Positions 43,949 through 54,739 of a DNA stretch of 64,000 bases are shown here, in pieces. Made by a program: the position numbers and the translations under genes. Position 1 is the stretch's first letter. Every line of letters starts with the position of its first letter. Below the pieces are notes generated by a model. It worked only from the letters and a program-made list of their open reading frames with translations, searched no databases and was not told the DNA's origin. The DNA is from Fragilariopsis cylindrus CCMP1102 (Eukaryota > Bacillariophyta > Bacillariophyceae > Bacillariales > Bacillariaceae): assembly GCA_900095095.1 (NCBI GenBank), contig FMBT01000365.1, positions 1 to 64,000 of the forward strand, given 5' to 3'.

Positions 43949-44767
43949 ATGGCGCCTCTAAAATTAGTTTTCCTAGCTATCACAGCAAGTGTTGCTGTTG
44001 CATTCACACCGTCGACATCTCGAGTACAGAAGGTTACATCGTCGACACAATTATATGAAGATTTTGGATTTGATTTTGCTGAACAAACATATGAAAATCA
44101 ACCAGATCTTCTTAAGGGAGAACAAGAATACAAACAATATATGAACATTGTCAAAGAAGACAACATGCTTAATAAGAAGGTGCGAATTTCTCTCGTTATA
44201 TATGTATCGGGATTTTTGAACTAACTCCAGTTTATTTTTCCAAGACTTGGAGAAATAAAATTATTTCTTCCGTCGTTGGCTAACCTGAACTCTTTCTCTT
44301 TTGTTGTCTTGTTAATTTCCTGTACACTTCACCAGTACAATGCTATCGGCAGAGTACGTGAACTTGAACTTCTTCAGGCAACCATTGATAATGGCTTATT
44401 GTCTAAGCTTGAGAAGAATGGACTTGATTTGAAAACTATCGAACAACTTTTACCTCTTCTTGAACAATACGGTCTATTGAGTGTTGCTGCTAACAACCAA
44501 CAATTGATTGTGAACTTGGCAGCACCATTACTTATTGAGGGTGCCCCTATTCTCTTACCTGTTGTTGCTGGAGCACTCGATATTGGCCCAACTGCATTCT
44601 TCGCTGCTGCTGCTGCCCTTGCCGGAGCCGACTATGCCTTATTCGCAAACAACGTAAATATTCCATTTGTGGGTCTTTCTGCTGGTTTTTACCTCGGTCT
44701 TCTTCTTGTCCCATTATCTGCTGTATTAGCTGGTGCAGGAATTGCTTTGGGAAGCTTGAAAAAGTAA
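43949..44767 (+). CDS. DUF1118-like plastid membrane protein
   Basis: Exons 43949-44179 and 44336-44767, intron 156 nt (GTGCGA..CCAG), 220 residues. The leader LVFLAITASVAVAFTPSTSR has a textbook ASAF-type site (VAF/TPS). After QLYEDFGFDF and a charged helix, the second exon reads LLSKLEKNGLDLKTIEQLLP and LLEQYGLLSVAANNQ, the LLSxxExxGL pattern of the plant chloroplast DUF1118 family. Two long hydrophobic Ala/Leu/Gly-rich spans follow. It also uses more C/T-ending, translation-favoured codons than neighbours, suggesting high expression. A thylakoid or envelope protein is inferred; function is unknown. Confidence 0.78.
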
Positions 44768-45438
44768 ATTGATCATATTATTCAATACAGAACATAGATT
44801 TTTTTAATGAAAGATGAAAGTTATTCAATTTATTTAATACCCGTATGATGCGATGGAAATGAAAAGGTCGATGGAAGTCCATTTGAGTAATTACAGCAAT
44901 GCGATTGTATTTATTATATATTATAGATTATGTTACACGATTTTTGAATGAATATGAATAGCCTACTGAAAATATGGACGTTTCTTTTCTGTTGCCTTAT
45001 ATTATAATTATAATATTACTCAAGCCGTCATGATATTGATCCTACGTTGCAGTAGCTTTCTGATATTATATTCCATATCCTATCACCACATGTTGTACTT
45101 CTTTAGAGCTGAGCGTTTTTAATACTGTAGGTAAAAGTAGTGCAGTATATCTTCCGGTAAAAGGTTTTAGTAGAGTAGAGAATATATCATTGTATTCAAA
45201 AGTAGGTAAATAATATCTACTATTTTTATGGTTATCTTAATTTTAGATGAATGATACGATATGTTCCTTCTGAGCCAATTGTATTGGTATTGAATGGAGA
45301 ATTATGCAAGAACTTGGTGCACATCATGGTTACTTTGTGTGTGGAGTGAAGAAGATTATTATTATTGGTGTTGTTGGTGTTGGCCTGTCAAACTTGCCTT
45401 CTTTTGCACTACTAACCATTCAGCATCTCTACTACTAA

Positions 45439-45485
<47 letters not shown>

Positions 45486-45822
45486 ATATATTTCTTCTTC
45501 CTTCTCCCTCACAATTATAGAGACAGTGAATTGAAATATAATTGTAGAATACCTTCAGAGCAGCAGCAACTAAGATGAGAGAGACCTCTCTCGCTCCTAT
45601 TGTGTCGTCTGTCCGCTATCCGTTCCGATTTTTACCACAGAAATCATCTCTTTTCAATCGCATTGAATAAAAGAACAAAATTTACAATTCAAAAGAGATA
45701 ACTTCTTATTAAGTTACCGTTAGATCTTCTTTTGAATTTCGAATTCGAGAATGGTGATACGATAGATAATAGATAAAATCGTTACACAGACAAAAAACTG
45801 ACAGTTGTAATTAACTTCTTTC
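44768..45822. other. Spacer with CT microsatellite
   Basis: About 1050 nt. The only marked element is the (CT)n run at about 45441-45482, followed by TATATA, some 340 nt upstream of the next start codon. Confidence 0.5.
45441..45482. repeat. (CT)n microsatellite
   Basis: Twenty-one uninterrupted CT units, then TATATATA. Confidence 0.95.
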
Positions 45823-47001
45823 TTGAACACAACGATGGCGATTCGCATGTTGGATTCGTCCGCTATTTTTCTGTTGGCGACAATCTATTATTACTATACC
45901 ACTGATGCTTACATGCCCGCTTACAAGAACGTTAAGCACAACAACAGCATAAGACGACACAATTTTCCTACATTTATCTCAGCCGTCCCTCGGTACGGTC
46001 CTACAGATAGTAGCAGCAATAATGATAGCTCAAATAATGATTCTCTAGAATCACCTGAAGAAGGAGCACCGTCGCCGAATAATGACAATAATAATGCTAA
46101 CGACGTCAAAATAATAAAAATCAAAGAAGACTTTCGAGATCTTGTAGAAAGTGTAATGCAAATATCTCAAGCAGAACTTATACCAAGACTATTAGTGAAT
46201 AACATTGAATTGATTATGGGATTACAAGGAGAAGAAGGAACACAAGTTATTTCTAGCTTATTGGAAGATGCCAAGAAGACGAAGGAAACGGCGACGACGA
46301 TGACAACAATTATAAATAATGATGATGACGACGATGATGATGATGATGATGATGATGATAGTTACTACTCTCAAACTATTCAGACTGTAGAGATGATATT
46401 AACATTTGCAGAAGACTTTGTTAAGGAAGCACAGAATATGGATAAAAATAATAAAAGTCTTCTGGGTAAAATATTGAAGGCTATGGTTAATTCAGATAAT
46501 GATACATCCATTTCTGGAGGAGAAGGAAACAAAGAAGAGTTGTCAGCAATAGGTGCTAGAAGTAGAGAAGAAGCATTAGATAAAGTTATGAAAGAAGAAA
46601 AGGCAAATTTTACAACAGGATTTCTTCGACATCTCGAAGGGGAATGTAATCGAATTGAAAATGCACAAGGAATGACACCAGAAAGTACAAAATTACTTGA
46701 AATTTTACGATTGGTCCAAACTCGCGTATTAGAGGAATTAGGTCAAGATCTCGGAGAAGCTGCCTTAGTCTTAGGACAGCTGATGGGATACGATAAGGAA
46801 GAAGAATTATTAGGTGTCCTTGAGGCAGGTTTAACAGTTCAGGGTAGAGATTTTGCACTAGAGATGGCAAGTCTAACAGAAGAAGCATTAGATGGGTTCA
46901 AAAGAATACCGGGTGGAGCTGATCCAGAATTAGTGGAAAAGGTGAACTTTATTGACAAAAGATTACAAGAATACCTGAACGAAACAAGTGAATTCCAATA
47001 G
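45823..47001 (+). CDS. Secreted or plastid helical protein of unknown function
   Basis: An intact ORF of 392 residues. A second Met (45835) begins a better signal peptide (MLDSSAIFLLATIYYYYTTDAYMPAY). After Asn/Ser and Asp runs the protein is almost wholly helical, and the C-terminal 140 residues look well conserved: RHLEGECNRIENAQGMTPES, LEILRLVQTRVLEELGQDLG, ALVLGQLMGYDKEEELLGVL and GLTVQGRDFALEMASLTEEA. I believe similar regions occur in plastid proteins of algae and plants but cannot name the family. No catalytic motif is seen. Confidence 0.65.
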   Translation: MNTTMAIRMLDSSAIFLLATIYYYYTTDAYMPAYKNVKHNNSIRRHNFPTFISAVPRYGPTDSSSNNDSSNNDSLESPEEGAPSPNNDNNNANDVKIIKIKEDFRDLVESVMQISQAELIPRLLVNNIELIMGLQGEEGTQVISSLLEDAKKTKETATTMTTIINNDDDDDDDDDDDDDSYYSQTIQTVEMILTFAEDFVKEAQNMDKNNKSLLGKILKAMVNSDNDTSISGGEGNKEELSAIGARSREEALDKVMKEEKANFTTGFLRHLEGECNRIENAQGMTPESTKLLEILRLVQTRVLEELGQDLGEAALVLGQLMGYDKEEELLGVLEAGLTVQGRDFALEMASLTEEALDGFKRIPGGADPELVEKVNFIDKRLQEYLNETSEFQ

Positions 47002-47111
47002 GGAGAGAGGTTTTCTGAACGATCACGAATTCCGAATTTGTACGATAAATAACATACATGAATCGAATCGAATCATTAAGTAAATTTTCAGTAATTAATT
47101 ACTATTATGAT

Positions 47112-47900
47112 TTATATTGCTTTAATCTTCCCCAAGATCTCTTTCACGACATTATTCGCATTGTCTTCAATAGGATCATTACCATCGAGGATGATATGGG
47201 GGAATGTAACAGGATTAAATTCCCATTCACTCATATCTTTTTCTTCGTTGGTGGTAGTGTCAACCTCCTCCTCCTTCTTCTTCTTATCAGGTGTATCTCC
47301 CTTATAAAAATGACCTTCTCGTGCATTAATCCGTTTCGTACATTCTTCCTCAGTTGTATCAATTAAGATCCATTCTGCTTTAGGAAATCGTTCTCTAAAT
47401 ATATCTCGTAAGTCTGTATTAACAAAGCTGAATGATATAATAGCCGATAAATTAAAATCTTTCTGCTGTTGTTTTTGTTGTTGACACTTTAATAATTTCT
47501 CATCTAATTGCTTTTCAACGTAATCACACGCACCTGATGCAAATACACTTCGTTCCTTTAAAGATGGATATATGCCCTTGCCGAAGTTATCTTTCATTCC
47601 TTGTGAGATGCATACGTCAAGATCCAACTCAATACATTGTTGATGTTTATTGTTTTTGTTATTATCGAGAGATAGAGATTCAAAAGCTTTATTAGCTACG
47701 GTTGTTTTACCAGAACCTGGTCTTCCAAATACGATAAATAACGACGAACTTTTCATGGGTTGTAAAGCGTCAATTGTTTTAATTTGGTGTGATAAATTAA
47801 AAATTGTTCCACAAATAATGAAAATACGTATTATGAACGACGACGACGACGACGACGACATTATTAATGGCGATGACGACGATCGCAAGAAGATATCCAT
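47112..47900 (-). CDS. P-loop kinase, gluconokinase/shikimate-kinase-like
   Basis: A single-exon gene of 262 residues. After a hydrophobic leader (FIIRIFIICGTIFNL..IDAL) comes a Walker A motif, IVFGRPGSGKTTVANKAF (about residue 56), then ELDLDVCISQGMKDNFGKGI. A lid-like WILIDTTEEECTKRINAREGHFYK (shown here in part by TTEEECTKRINAREG and HFYK) matches small-molecule kinases of the gluconokinase or AAA_33 type. It ends in VTFPHIILDGNDPIEDN. Gln, Lys and Glu runs are inserted. The true start may be the Met before KSSSLFIVFG; the longer form would be organelle-targeted or membrane-anchored. The substrate is unresolved. Confidence 0.7.
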   Translation of the reverse strand: MDIFLRSSSSPLIMSSSSSSSFIIRIFIICGTIFNLSHQIKTIDALQPMKSSSLFIVFGRPGSGKTTVANKAFESLSLDNNKNNKHQQCIELDLDVCISQGMKDNFGKGIYPSLKERSVFASGACDYVEKQLDEKLLKCQQQKQQQKDFNLSAIISFSFVNTDLRDIFRERFPKAEWILIDTTEEECTKRINAREGHFYKGDTPDKKKKEEEVDTTTNEEKDMSEWEFNPVTFPHIILDGNDPIEDNANNVVKEILGKIKAI

Positions 47901-48428
47901 TTCGTTTTATACAGACGAGTGAAGCGTACACAAATAGATTCACGGAAGATCCCGAGATTTGGCTACTGATCGCTACTGCTACGTGTGTAATGCAATATGA
48001 TAGTGAGCATTGCAAGAGTGTGAAGTGCCAATCTAATAATACTGTACAATTGAAGCCATAATAACTTGGTCAAATAGCATCACACTCTCATTATCCTCAG
48101 TAATTCAAAGCAATGGATTTTGTGCAGGCACCCGGAATTAGAATGGCGAAAAAGGGGCGCTCGGCGAAATAAGGAAATAAGGGGGTCAAATAATGCGAAG
48201 GTATTTAGTATTGATGTATTTATAATTTATACATTCATATTCAATATTATATATGCTGCATAAATGCATTTATTGAATCCACCAGACAGTACAATTAGCA
48301 ACTGTAGAAAAAAATCGGGAATTCACTTGATTGGATAGTTAAAAGAACACATTATTATTTTGATATATATTTTTAAAGTACTACCAACACCACTAACTAT
48401 TACTCAAAAGTTTGTATGTGTGTGTGTG

Positions 48429-48505
<77 letters not shown>

Positions 48506-49026
48506 ATTATTAATCTACCTACTATTGAAAGGAAGGTGGACTTTCTCCTGCTAGCTAACAAGCAAGATATTCGTGTCAATTATAGACAGCTATGAAGGGG
48601 AAGTAATACCAATAAAACGTTGATAAAGTTTTAGGGCATAGGAGAAAAAAATCACCATAACTATGGAATATCAGCAAGATCCAATGCTGCTGAATTACAT
48701 TTGTTGCGTAGCCATAAAAGGCAAGCATCTTCTCACGGCATTCCACCACTAGTGGAAGTTAATTTAATGCTAGCTAGGGATGGAATATTATTTAAAGAGG
48801 AACGATATTATGTTAGGGTAGCGATTTACTTGGAATGCTAAAGATCTCATTGTGAAACAATCTATATGATATTTTTAATGTTGAAAATCTGGTGGCAGAG
48901 GTTTCTATAGTCATAGTACTGAATAATGACAACGACGACGACGAGACTCGAATCAATATCACAATCAATCGCATAACAGCCAACGACAGCAACCATCAAA
49001 AGAAATTGGAAGGCCACCGTCCTCCT
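47901..49026. other. Spacer with GT/TA microsatellites
   Basis: About 1100 nt between two minus-strand genes. A (TG)n and (TA)n compound run lies at 48417-48500. A GC-richer patch sits at 48130-48170. No gene is supported. Confidence 0.5.
48417..48500. repeat. Compound (TG)n/(TA)n microsatellite
   Basis: Alternating TG and TA blocks, ending in about 15 TA units then TTA repeats. Confidence 0.95.
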
Positions 49027-49641
49027 CTACGCCGTATAACGATGACGTGTTAACCGATACCATTTCTCATAATCCAATGGGAACTTCAAAACTTGAAGCC
49101 GTTTCCATCTACCTTCTTCCCTTGGATTCGCTATCCTATAACCGGAATATATTTCTCGAAATAGCTGGCGTTGGCGGGAGACCCAATCGGCAAATTTTGG
49201 TTCGGTACTCCAATTGATCGGAACACCTGAATGTCCATGAGTCGAATGGAATTCTTGAAGTCTGCGATAATTTTCATTCCAACATGCATTACTCTCACTC
49301 CTTTCACTGTTTTGATCGTATATTTCCCACATTTCGTCTTCATTATTCGCATCATCTTCCGAGAATTCTCCCGTATCGTCCTCGCTGGGTACGGGAGACC
49401 ATTCTTCTCCGTTGGTGCTGATATTGTTGATATTATTTCGATTTTTGTCGCTGCGTTTGCCGCTGGTTTTACTATTGCCGACATTCGATTTTTCTTGAGG
49501 AGGAGCGACGACTTTCTTCACAGTTTTCTTCTTCGTAGAAGTGGTTTTCTTCGCCCTTTTTTTCGCCGCAGCCTTCTTAGTTTTCGCTTTCACCGTCATA
49601 GTCTTCTTGGCATCAGCAGCCGATAATTTATACGAAGTCAT
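49027..49641 (-). CDS. Stand-alone helicase-associated (HA) domain protein
   Basis: An intact ORF of 204 residues. The first 55 residues are Lys/Ala-rich and histone-H1-like (TKKAAAKKRAKKTTSTKKK), predicting nuclear or DNA binding. An acidic linker follows. The C-terminal 65 residues match one helicase-associated repeat: ACWNENYRRLQEFHSTHGHS, VPINWSTEPKFADWVSRQR, and a closing KRLQVLKFPLDY. In bacteria this repeat sits beside helicases; diatoms carry many proteins with the repeat alone. Role unknown; chromatin association is inference. Confidence 0.8.
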   Translation of the reverse strand: MTSYKLSAADAKKTMTVKAKTKKAAAKKRAKKTTSTKKKTVKKVVAPPQEKSNVGNSKTSGKRSDKNRNNINNISTNGEEWSPVPSEDDTGEFSEDDANNEDEMWEIYDQNSERSESNACWNENYRRLQEFHSTHGHSGVPINWSTEPKFADWVSRQRQLFREIYSGYRIANPREEGRWKRLQVLKFPLDYEKWYRLTRHRYTA

Positions 49642-50080
49642 CTACTGGTATGTAATCAATTAAAGGCTTTCCAAAAATCTTTAGAGAGATACAATATATT
49701 TATATTGAATATTGAATGATCTTGAATGATATGTTCCGAATTCCTAATAAGCGTCGTTCGTTAGCAAAAATCTATGAATTGCTGTCAGCTTTGAAAGTGC
49801 AGGGTCCTCCCACTGAAATAATTTAAGTCGAGTCCGAGTCCCGTTTATAATTTCGGTGACTCACTCAATCAGCATAATTTTTTCGAAGAAAAAGAAGCAA
49901 AAATAATCTCATCATCATCATCACCCATTACCATCTCTATCTCCGTCGCGGCTGCTGCTAGCATCCTTATAGTACTTGTGCACATAAACTGACTAGAGTG
50001 GAGATGGAAAGGGAAATAAATCAATACACTACACTACAATAATTTATCATATAATATAACATAATACAATATAGAGCATC
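49642..50080. other. Divergent intergenic region
   Basis: About 440 nt with the promoters of the HA-domain gene and NDC1. No gene is seen. Confidence 0.45.
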
Positions 50081-51709
50081 ATGATTCTACCGATTCTTCA
50101 AATTTTCACTTTACTGACAACAGCAACTGCCTTCGTTAGCAGAAGTTCCAGATTTAGACAAGGCGTTGTCTTATCGGGGACACACAATGATCAATGCGAC
50201 GTTGCAATTATGGGAGGAGGATTTGGAGGTCTATATACAGCTTTAGCTATTTCTCGAGAAGCTAAAAAAAAGGGACGAAAGGTAGATATTGCGTTAGTCG
50301 ATAATTCCGACCGTTTTGTTTTTTTACCATTACTATATGATTTGACGATGGGAACTGCATCAGAAGGGGAAGTATGCCCTACATACGATGAACTCTTAGA
50401 AGGTACTGGAGTTCGTTTTATCAAGGCTTCATTCGATAGTTTTAATGGCGAGTCGGGATCAGTTCTGAAAACCGGCGGCTCGGAAAAGGAGGATGATGTT
50501 GATAACAGCGATACTATTAACTTATCTTTTCAAGCCTCTGTAGTTTCTGTAGGTGCTACACCTCAGTCTATACTATCTTCGATACCTGGCGCTACAGAAT
50601 ACGTCCAACCGTTCTACACCCGTGAAGATGCTTATGCAACTCGTGAATTATTGTTTCGAATGGATCAAAAGATACGACAAGGACATTGTCCTAGGTTAGC
50701 TATAGTAGGAGGAGGGTATGGTGGTGTAGAATTGGCAGCATGCGTCGCTCGACGACTGCCCAAAGCAAAGGTAACATTGTTAAGTCGTGGACGACCAATG
50801 AGTGGCACGCGAGCTGAACCACTAGTAGACCAGGCCTTGAAAAAGTTAGGTGTCGCCGTCGAGATATGTAGCGTCGACGAGATTAAAAAGAATACCAATG
50901 GTCAGACTACAATCCAAAGAACATCCAATTCGAATGACAGTAATCTCACGATAGACGCAGAAGATGAATGGGACGCTGTTTTGTGGACTGCTGGAAGTCT
51001 ACCGGCCTACCCTGTGACAAAAGGTGAGAATATGGATGGACTTGCGTTATCATCATCGGGACGTTTAATAGTAGATAAGACACTTCGGTGTTCTTCCAGC
51101 ACGGAAAATAGTAAAGTCATGCCATCGGTATGGGCTCTTGGCGATTGTTGTGAAATTACACCGGTTGTACTACCTGTCCCTCCGAAGACCGCTCAAGCTG
51201 CGATGCAACAGGCAGATGTTGTTGCATCCAATGTCCTCTCGAAAATTTTAAATCAAGAAAGTGAAACTGAAGTTTTCAAATTTCAAGACCTTGGTACTGT
51301 GCTTTCACTTGGTGGACCGAACGGAGCTATACTTGGACCTACAGAGGATACCCAACTCACTTCTTTACTGATACCACTGCTAGATACAGCAAGAATTGGT
51401 TTTGGCATTGCAGATAGCCTGTTCGCAACAATCATAGATTCCTCTGATATTGATAAAAAGGCCGTGGAAAATTTAGGTCTGAGTATTGGTGGTTACGGTC
51501 TGGGTGTAGATCCAGAGTCAACACCTGGGACTCTTTCCGGTACTCTCAGTGGTGCTTCAAGAAGAGCTATCTATGCATTACGTATGCCGACGAATAAACA
51601 ACGAGCTGTCGCGGGTGCTTCGGCTTTTATATCTTCCGCTGCTGCCTTAGCAAAGGAGGCTTCGGATCAGATTCAAAGTAGTAACAGTAACAATGGCGAA
51701 AAACGATAA
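50081..51709 (+). CDS. NDC1: Plastid type II NAD(P)H dehydrogenase, NDC1-like
   Basis: Single exon, 542 residues. The leader LLTTATAFVSRSSRF carries an ATAF plastid site. The FAD-binding Rossmann motif is VAIMGGGFGGLYTALAI (about residue 41), and the NAD(P)H-binding one is LAIVGGGYGGVELAACVARR (about 207). PLLYDLTMGTASEGEVCPTY, VLWTAGSLPAYP and WALGDCCEI with PKTAQAAMQQADVVASN complete the type II NAD(P)H:quinone oxidoreductase signature. NDC1 enzymes reduce plastoquinone and prenylquinones in plastids and contribute to phylloquinone and tocopherol metabolism in plants. The fold is complete; the quinone substrate is from the family. Confidence 0.92.
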   Translation: MILPILQIFTLLTTATAFVSRSSRFRQGVVLSGTHNDQCDVAIMGGGFGGLYTALAISREAKKKGRKVDIALVDNSDRFVFLPLLYDLTMGTASEGEVCPTYDELLEGTGVRFIKASFDSFNGESGSVLKTGGSEKEDDVDNSDTINLSFQASVVSVGATPQSILSSIPGATEYVQPFYTREDAYATRELLFRMDQKIRQGHCPRLAIVGGGYGGVELAACVARRLPKAKVTLLSRGRPMSGTRAEPLVDQALKKLGVAVEICSVDEIKKNTNGQTTIQRTSNSNDSNLTIDAEDEWDAVLWTAGSLPAYPVTKGENMDGLALSSSGRLIVDKTLRCSSSTENSKVMPSVWALGDCCEITPVVLPVPPKTAQAAMQQADVVASNVLSKILNQESETEVFKFQDLGTVLSLGGPNGAILGPTEDTQLTSLLIPLLDTARIGFGIADSLFATIIDSSDIDKKAVENLGLSIGGYGLGVDPESTPGTLSGTLSGASRRAIYALRMPTNKQRAVAGASAFISSAAALAKEASDQIQSSNSNNGEKR

Positions 51710-51910
51710 ATTATTTCAAAAAAATAAATCAAATTACAAAATTGTGAATAATAATTGCAAAAAATGTGTTATACATACCCATATAGAGAGAGTAATAGAT
51801 ATAGATAGACTGAATTGTATGGGTTCAATAAGCAAATGCATGTAAAAGAAAGCATACAAGCACTACTATTAATTCATTCACAGAGTTTTTTTTAAAGATA
51901 TTTTGTTACA

Positions 51911-53329
51911 CTATTGTACTTGCGGTTGCTTCAGGCTTAGTTTGTATGCGTCGAGAATCCCTCCAACATTTTGTTTCCACAAATGAAGTCTTGATTGGAG
52001 TGCCTTCCATTGTTCCATATCAAATTTTCTAACTACGCTCCGTTCGACCATAACCTTCTCTTGCAATTGATCCATTTTAGCCGACAATAGTCCTGAGGAA
52101 ACGGCAGCGATGACCCACTTTTCAACGTCTCCGGATGTTGTTTGTAGTGTTTTTGCTACAACCGTATATGGGATTTCTTCATGTTCTGCGGCTAAACTGC
52201 AGAGACTCAAAATACGCATGTGTCGGGAACAATCATCAGCTGATAATTCCCATTGAGTTAGAACCTTATCACCGCCATTGGATTTAATGTAAGAATGATA
52301 GTCTTCTAATTTCCCCTCTTGAAAGACCTTCAAAAGTGCTAATAATGATGCTACAGGAAGGAAGATAACGAAGAAAAAAAAACAATGCGACAACGAGTTA
52401 TTTGGGAGCGGTGGTGTTGGTGTGAGAGAAGATGGAGGAAAAAAATGAAACGACTAACTACAGGAAACAACCTCGGTCAAATCAAATTGGTTGAACATTG
52501 CAATATAAATAAAAATAAGACAAAAGAAAAAAAACGCACCATCTTTTTTTTCCAGTGCCTGTATGACCGGAAGAGAAAGAATCTTTCGTTGTTGCACAAA
52601 CAACGAAACGGGATCACGAATCGCTCCGATGGCAGCTTGTTTGGCCGCATCCAACCCAGAGGAATCAATATCCGATTTGGAATATGTTTCAACCACCAAT
52701 AAAGTAAATTGCTGCTTGGTATTTGATGACTTTTTAGACCCATCCGCAGCGGCCCGGTACAATTCTCGACGGCCAGCAGATTTTACTTTCCATTCATCTA
52801 ACATAGTAACGAGTCGGGTTGGGTCCATCCATTTTCCAAGGACGGAATTATCTGCTTCCAACAAAGACGATGCTTTATTCGAGGATGCCAATCGAATCAT
52901 TTTTACCAACAGTGCTACCTTTTCTGTCGGATCAGATCTCATGTTGTATAGGGTTGCTAATAATGAAATTGCCTTAGCGGTGGAATCGGCATTGTCGGCA
53001 GAAGTAGCAATCGATATGATCGAATCGGCAAGTTCGTTTAGCATTCTTTCACTATCAGTATCCTCTACTTGATCTAAACAGGCAGCAAGGAGAGAAATTG
53101 CTGACACAGCTTCTTCCTCTAACGAAACGAGGGCCGCGATAGCACCTTGTTCGGCAACGATTGTTTTGAGCAACTGAGTGGCATCACTGTGGGCGATATT
53201 AGCCTCACAATCAGGAATAAAATTCGGTCGGATCGATCCAGGAGCGGCAGAATCGGCAAGTAGTCGTACCAAACAAAGTTCGGAACCATCAACGACATTG
53301 ACTAGAGCAGAGGAAGCTGTAGTGGTCAT
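51911..53329 (-). CDS. EIF3M: Translation initiation factor eIF3 subunit M
   Basis: Exons 53329-52540 and 52350-51911, intron 189 nt (GTGCGT..TGTAG, phase 1), 409 residues. Splicing joins LSLPVIQALEKKD to ASLLALLKVFQEGKLEDYHSY. The PCI domain is clear: RHMRILSLCSLAAEHEEIPY, GDVEKWVIAAVSSGLLSAKM and VERSVVRKFDMEQWKAL, with a final LHLWKQNVGGI. eIF3m is a PCI-octamer subunit of the 43S-recruiting eIF3 complex. I chose the Met of MTTTASSALV (53329) over an upstream Met at 53386 because the shorter form fits family length and the extra residues are hydrophobic and unconserved. Confidence 0.92.
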
Positions 53330-54739
53330 ATTACGATTATATATATATTTTCTTGTTAATGTAGTAAAGAATAAGATCGGTTTCACTTGGGTTTTATTTA
53401 GCTGACTAGACGCGATTTCTTGACTATATTGTGGCTAGTCTATTCGGGTGCTTTTTAATTCTTTCTTCTTCTTCTCTTTTGTTCAAACCAAGGTGTACCG
53501 TAGCTATTGATTCTGAAACTGCTAATAACAACGATGCTGTAATATCCATTCCAAACCTTGCTAAATGCAAAAAAGCACCGCATTTTATTTGTTTTATCGT
53601 TGTACTCCCGCGTTCGGGTCTTGTGGTGGAAAATAAATACAAACAAAGGCTCATAACCTACCAGAGCATAAAATAGTTTCTTCCACTACTGTGTTCTCTA
53701 TTCTCATAATTCATAATTCATCAGTAAGTTAGTTGTTAAAAGTAAAACAAAATACGGACACAAAATATCAACATGATGATATCAAAATAATATTAGATGA
53801 AACACTGAAGGTTTAGAAGAGGTGTGGTACGTGTATGTACTGTATTGTTTTGATGATATTTGATTAATTGGATGGACACACACACAACACTACACATCAA
53901 ACACACACAGACACATCATGAGAATGTGATTTTTAGTTGGACAGTGCTGGGACTATTCTAATAGACTCACTACTATCAAGAATAACTCCTCACTAGTTGT
54001 TTATCATTTAGTATATTGTCATCTATGCATTAACGTTATTGTGATTACATTTTACACAGTGGACTTAAGCTACCAAATAACTTGTTATTCAAAAGCTGCC
54101 GCTTTGCTCCTCAACGTTTTAGAAAGACAGAAGAGTCAGCAGTCGACCCCGCCTATTATTCTATATTATTTGATATTACATTGATTTATCCCCAGACCAA
54201 TTGTCAATTGTTTGTAACTCTACTTCTAATGTTGTTGGACTTAAGCTATTAATATATCAGATGACAACAATGATCCCTATCTCTCTCTCTCCTCTAAAAA
54301 CGCATGCTGCAACCAGATGCATTAGATATAAAAGCCTGAAGAGAACAGCATGTGATAACTTGTGGCTATACAATTGATTGCATCAATCACACCTTATCAA
54401 AAGCACCATTTCTTTCCATCACAAGAACACACTTTCCCCAAAAGAACACTGTATGTTAGTAAAGAAAAATATAGGAACTTGTGAAGCAAGAAGGAAGGGT
54501 TGTTACTTGTGAAGCAAGAAGGGTTATTGTTATGAAGAACAAAGATAATCAAACTTCAGCCAGAACCAAGTAAAGTTTATTTGTCCATCATTTATCCTAC
54601 TCAGTGCCACAGTAAATGTTCCCCCCCCTCCAAACCCATCATTATCTAAGGGAAAATAGAAAGATAAAACTCCCACACTCGTTCCTATTGAATTTATAAT
54701 AATACACTGTTATATTCTTATACATAAACTAGAATGTTA
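53330..54739. other. Long spacer
   Basis: About 1400 nt with no supported gene. It holds the LTR-like stretch described separately, and a CA-rich run at 53876-53920. Confidence 0.5.
54233..54600. repeat. Possible solo LTR fossil (Copia-like)
   Basis: The stretch begins TGTTGGACTTAAGC, as many Copia LTRs do. It carries a TATAAAAG at about 54328 and a near-perfect tandem pair of ACTTGTGAAGCAAGAAGG at 54478-54525. The 3' boundary and target-site duplication are not established. No internal element region is present, so if real it is an old solo LTR. A related GGACTTAAGCTA occurs at 54061. Confidence 0.25.

Noticed and set aside
48360-48554. ORF across the TG/TA microsatellite
   Set aside because: It is microsatellite translation (VCVCVC, IYIYIY) and not a gene.
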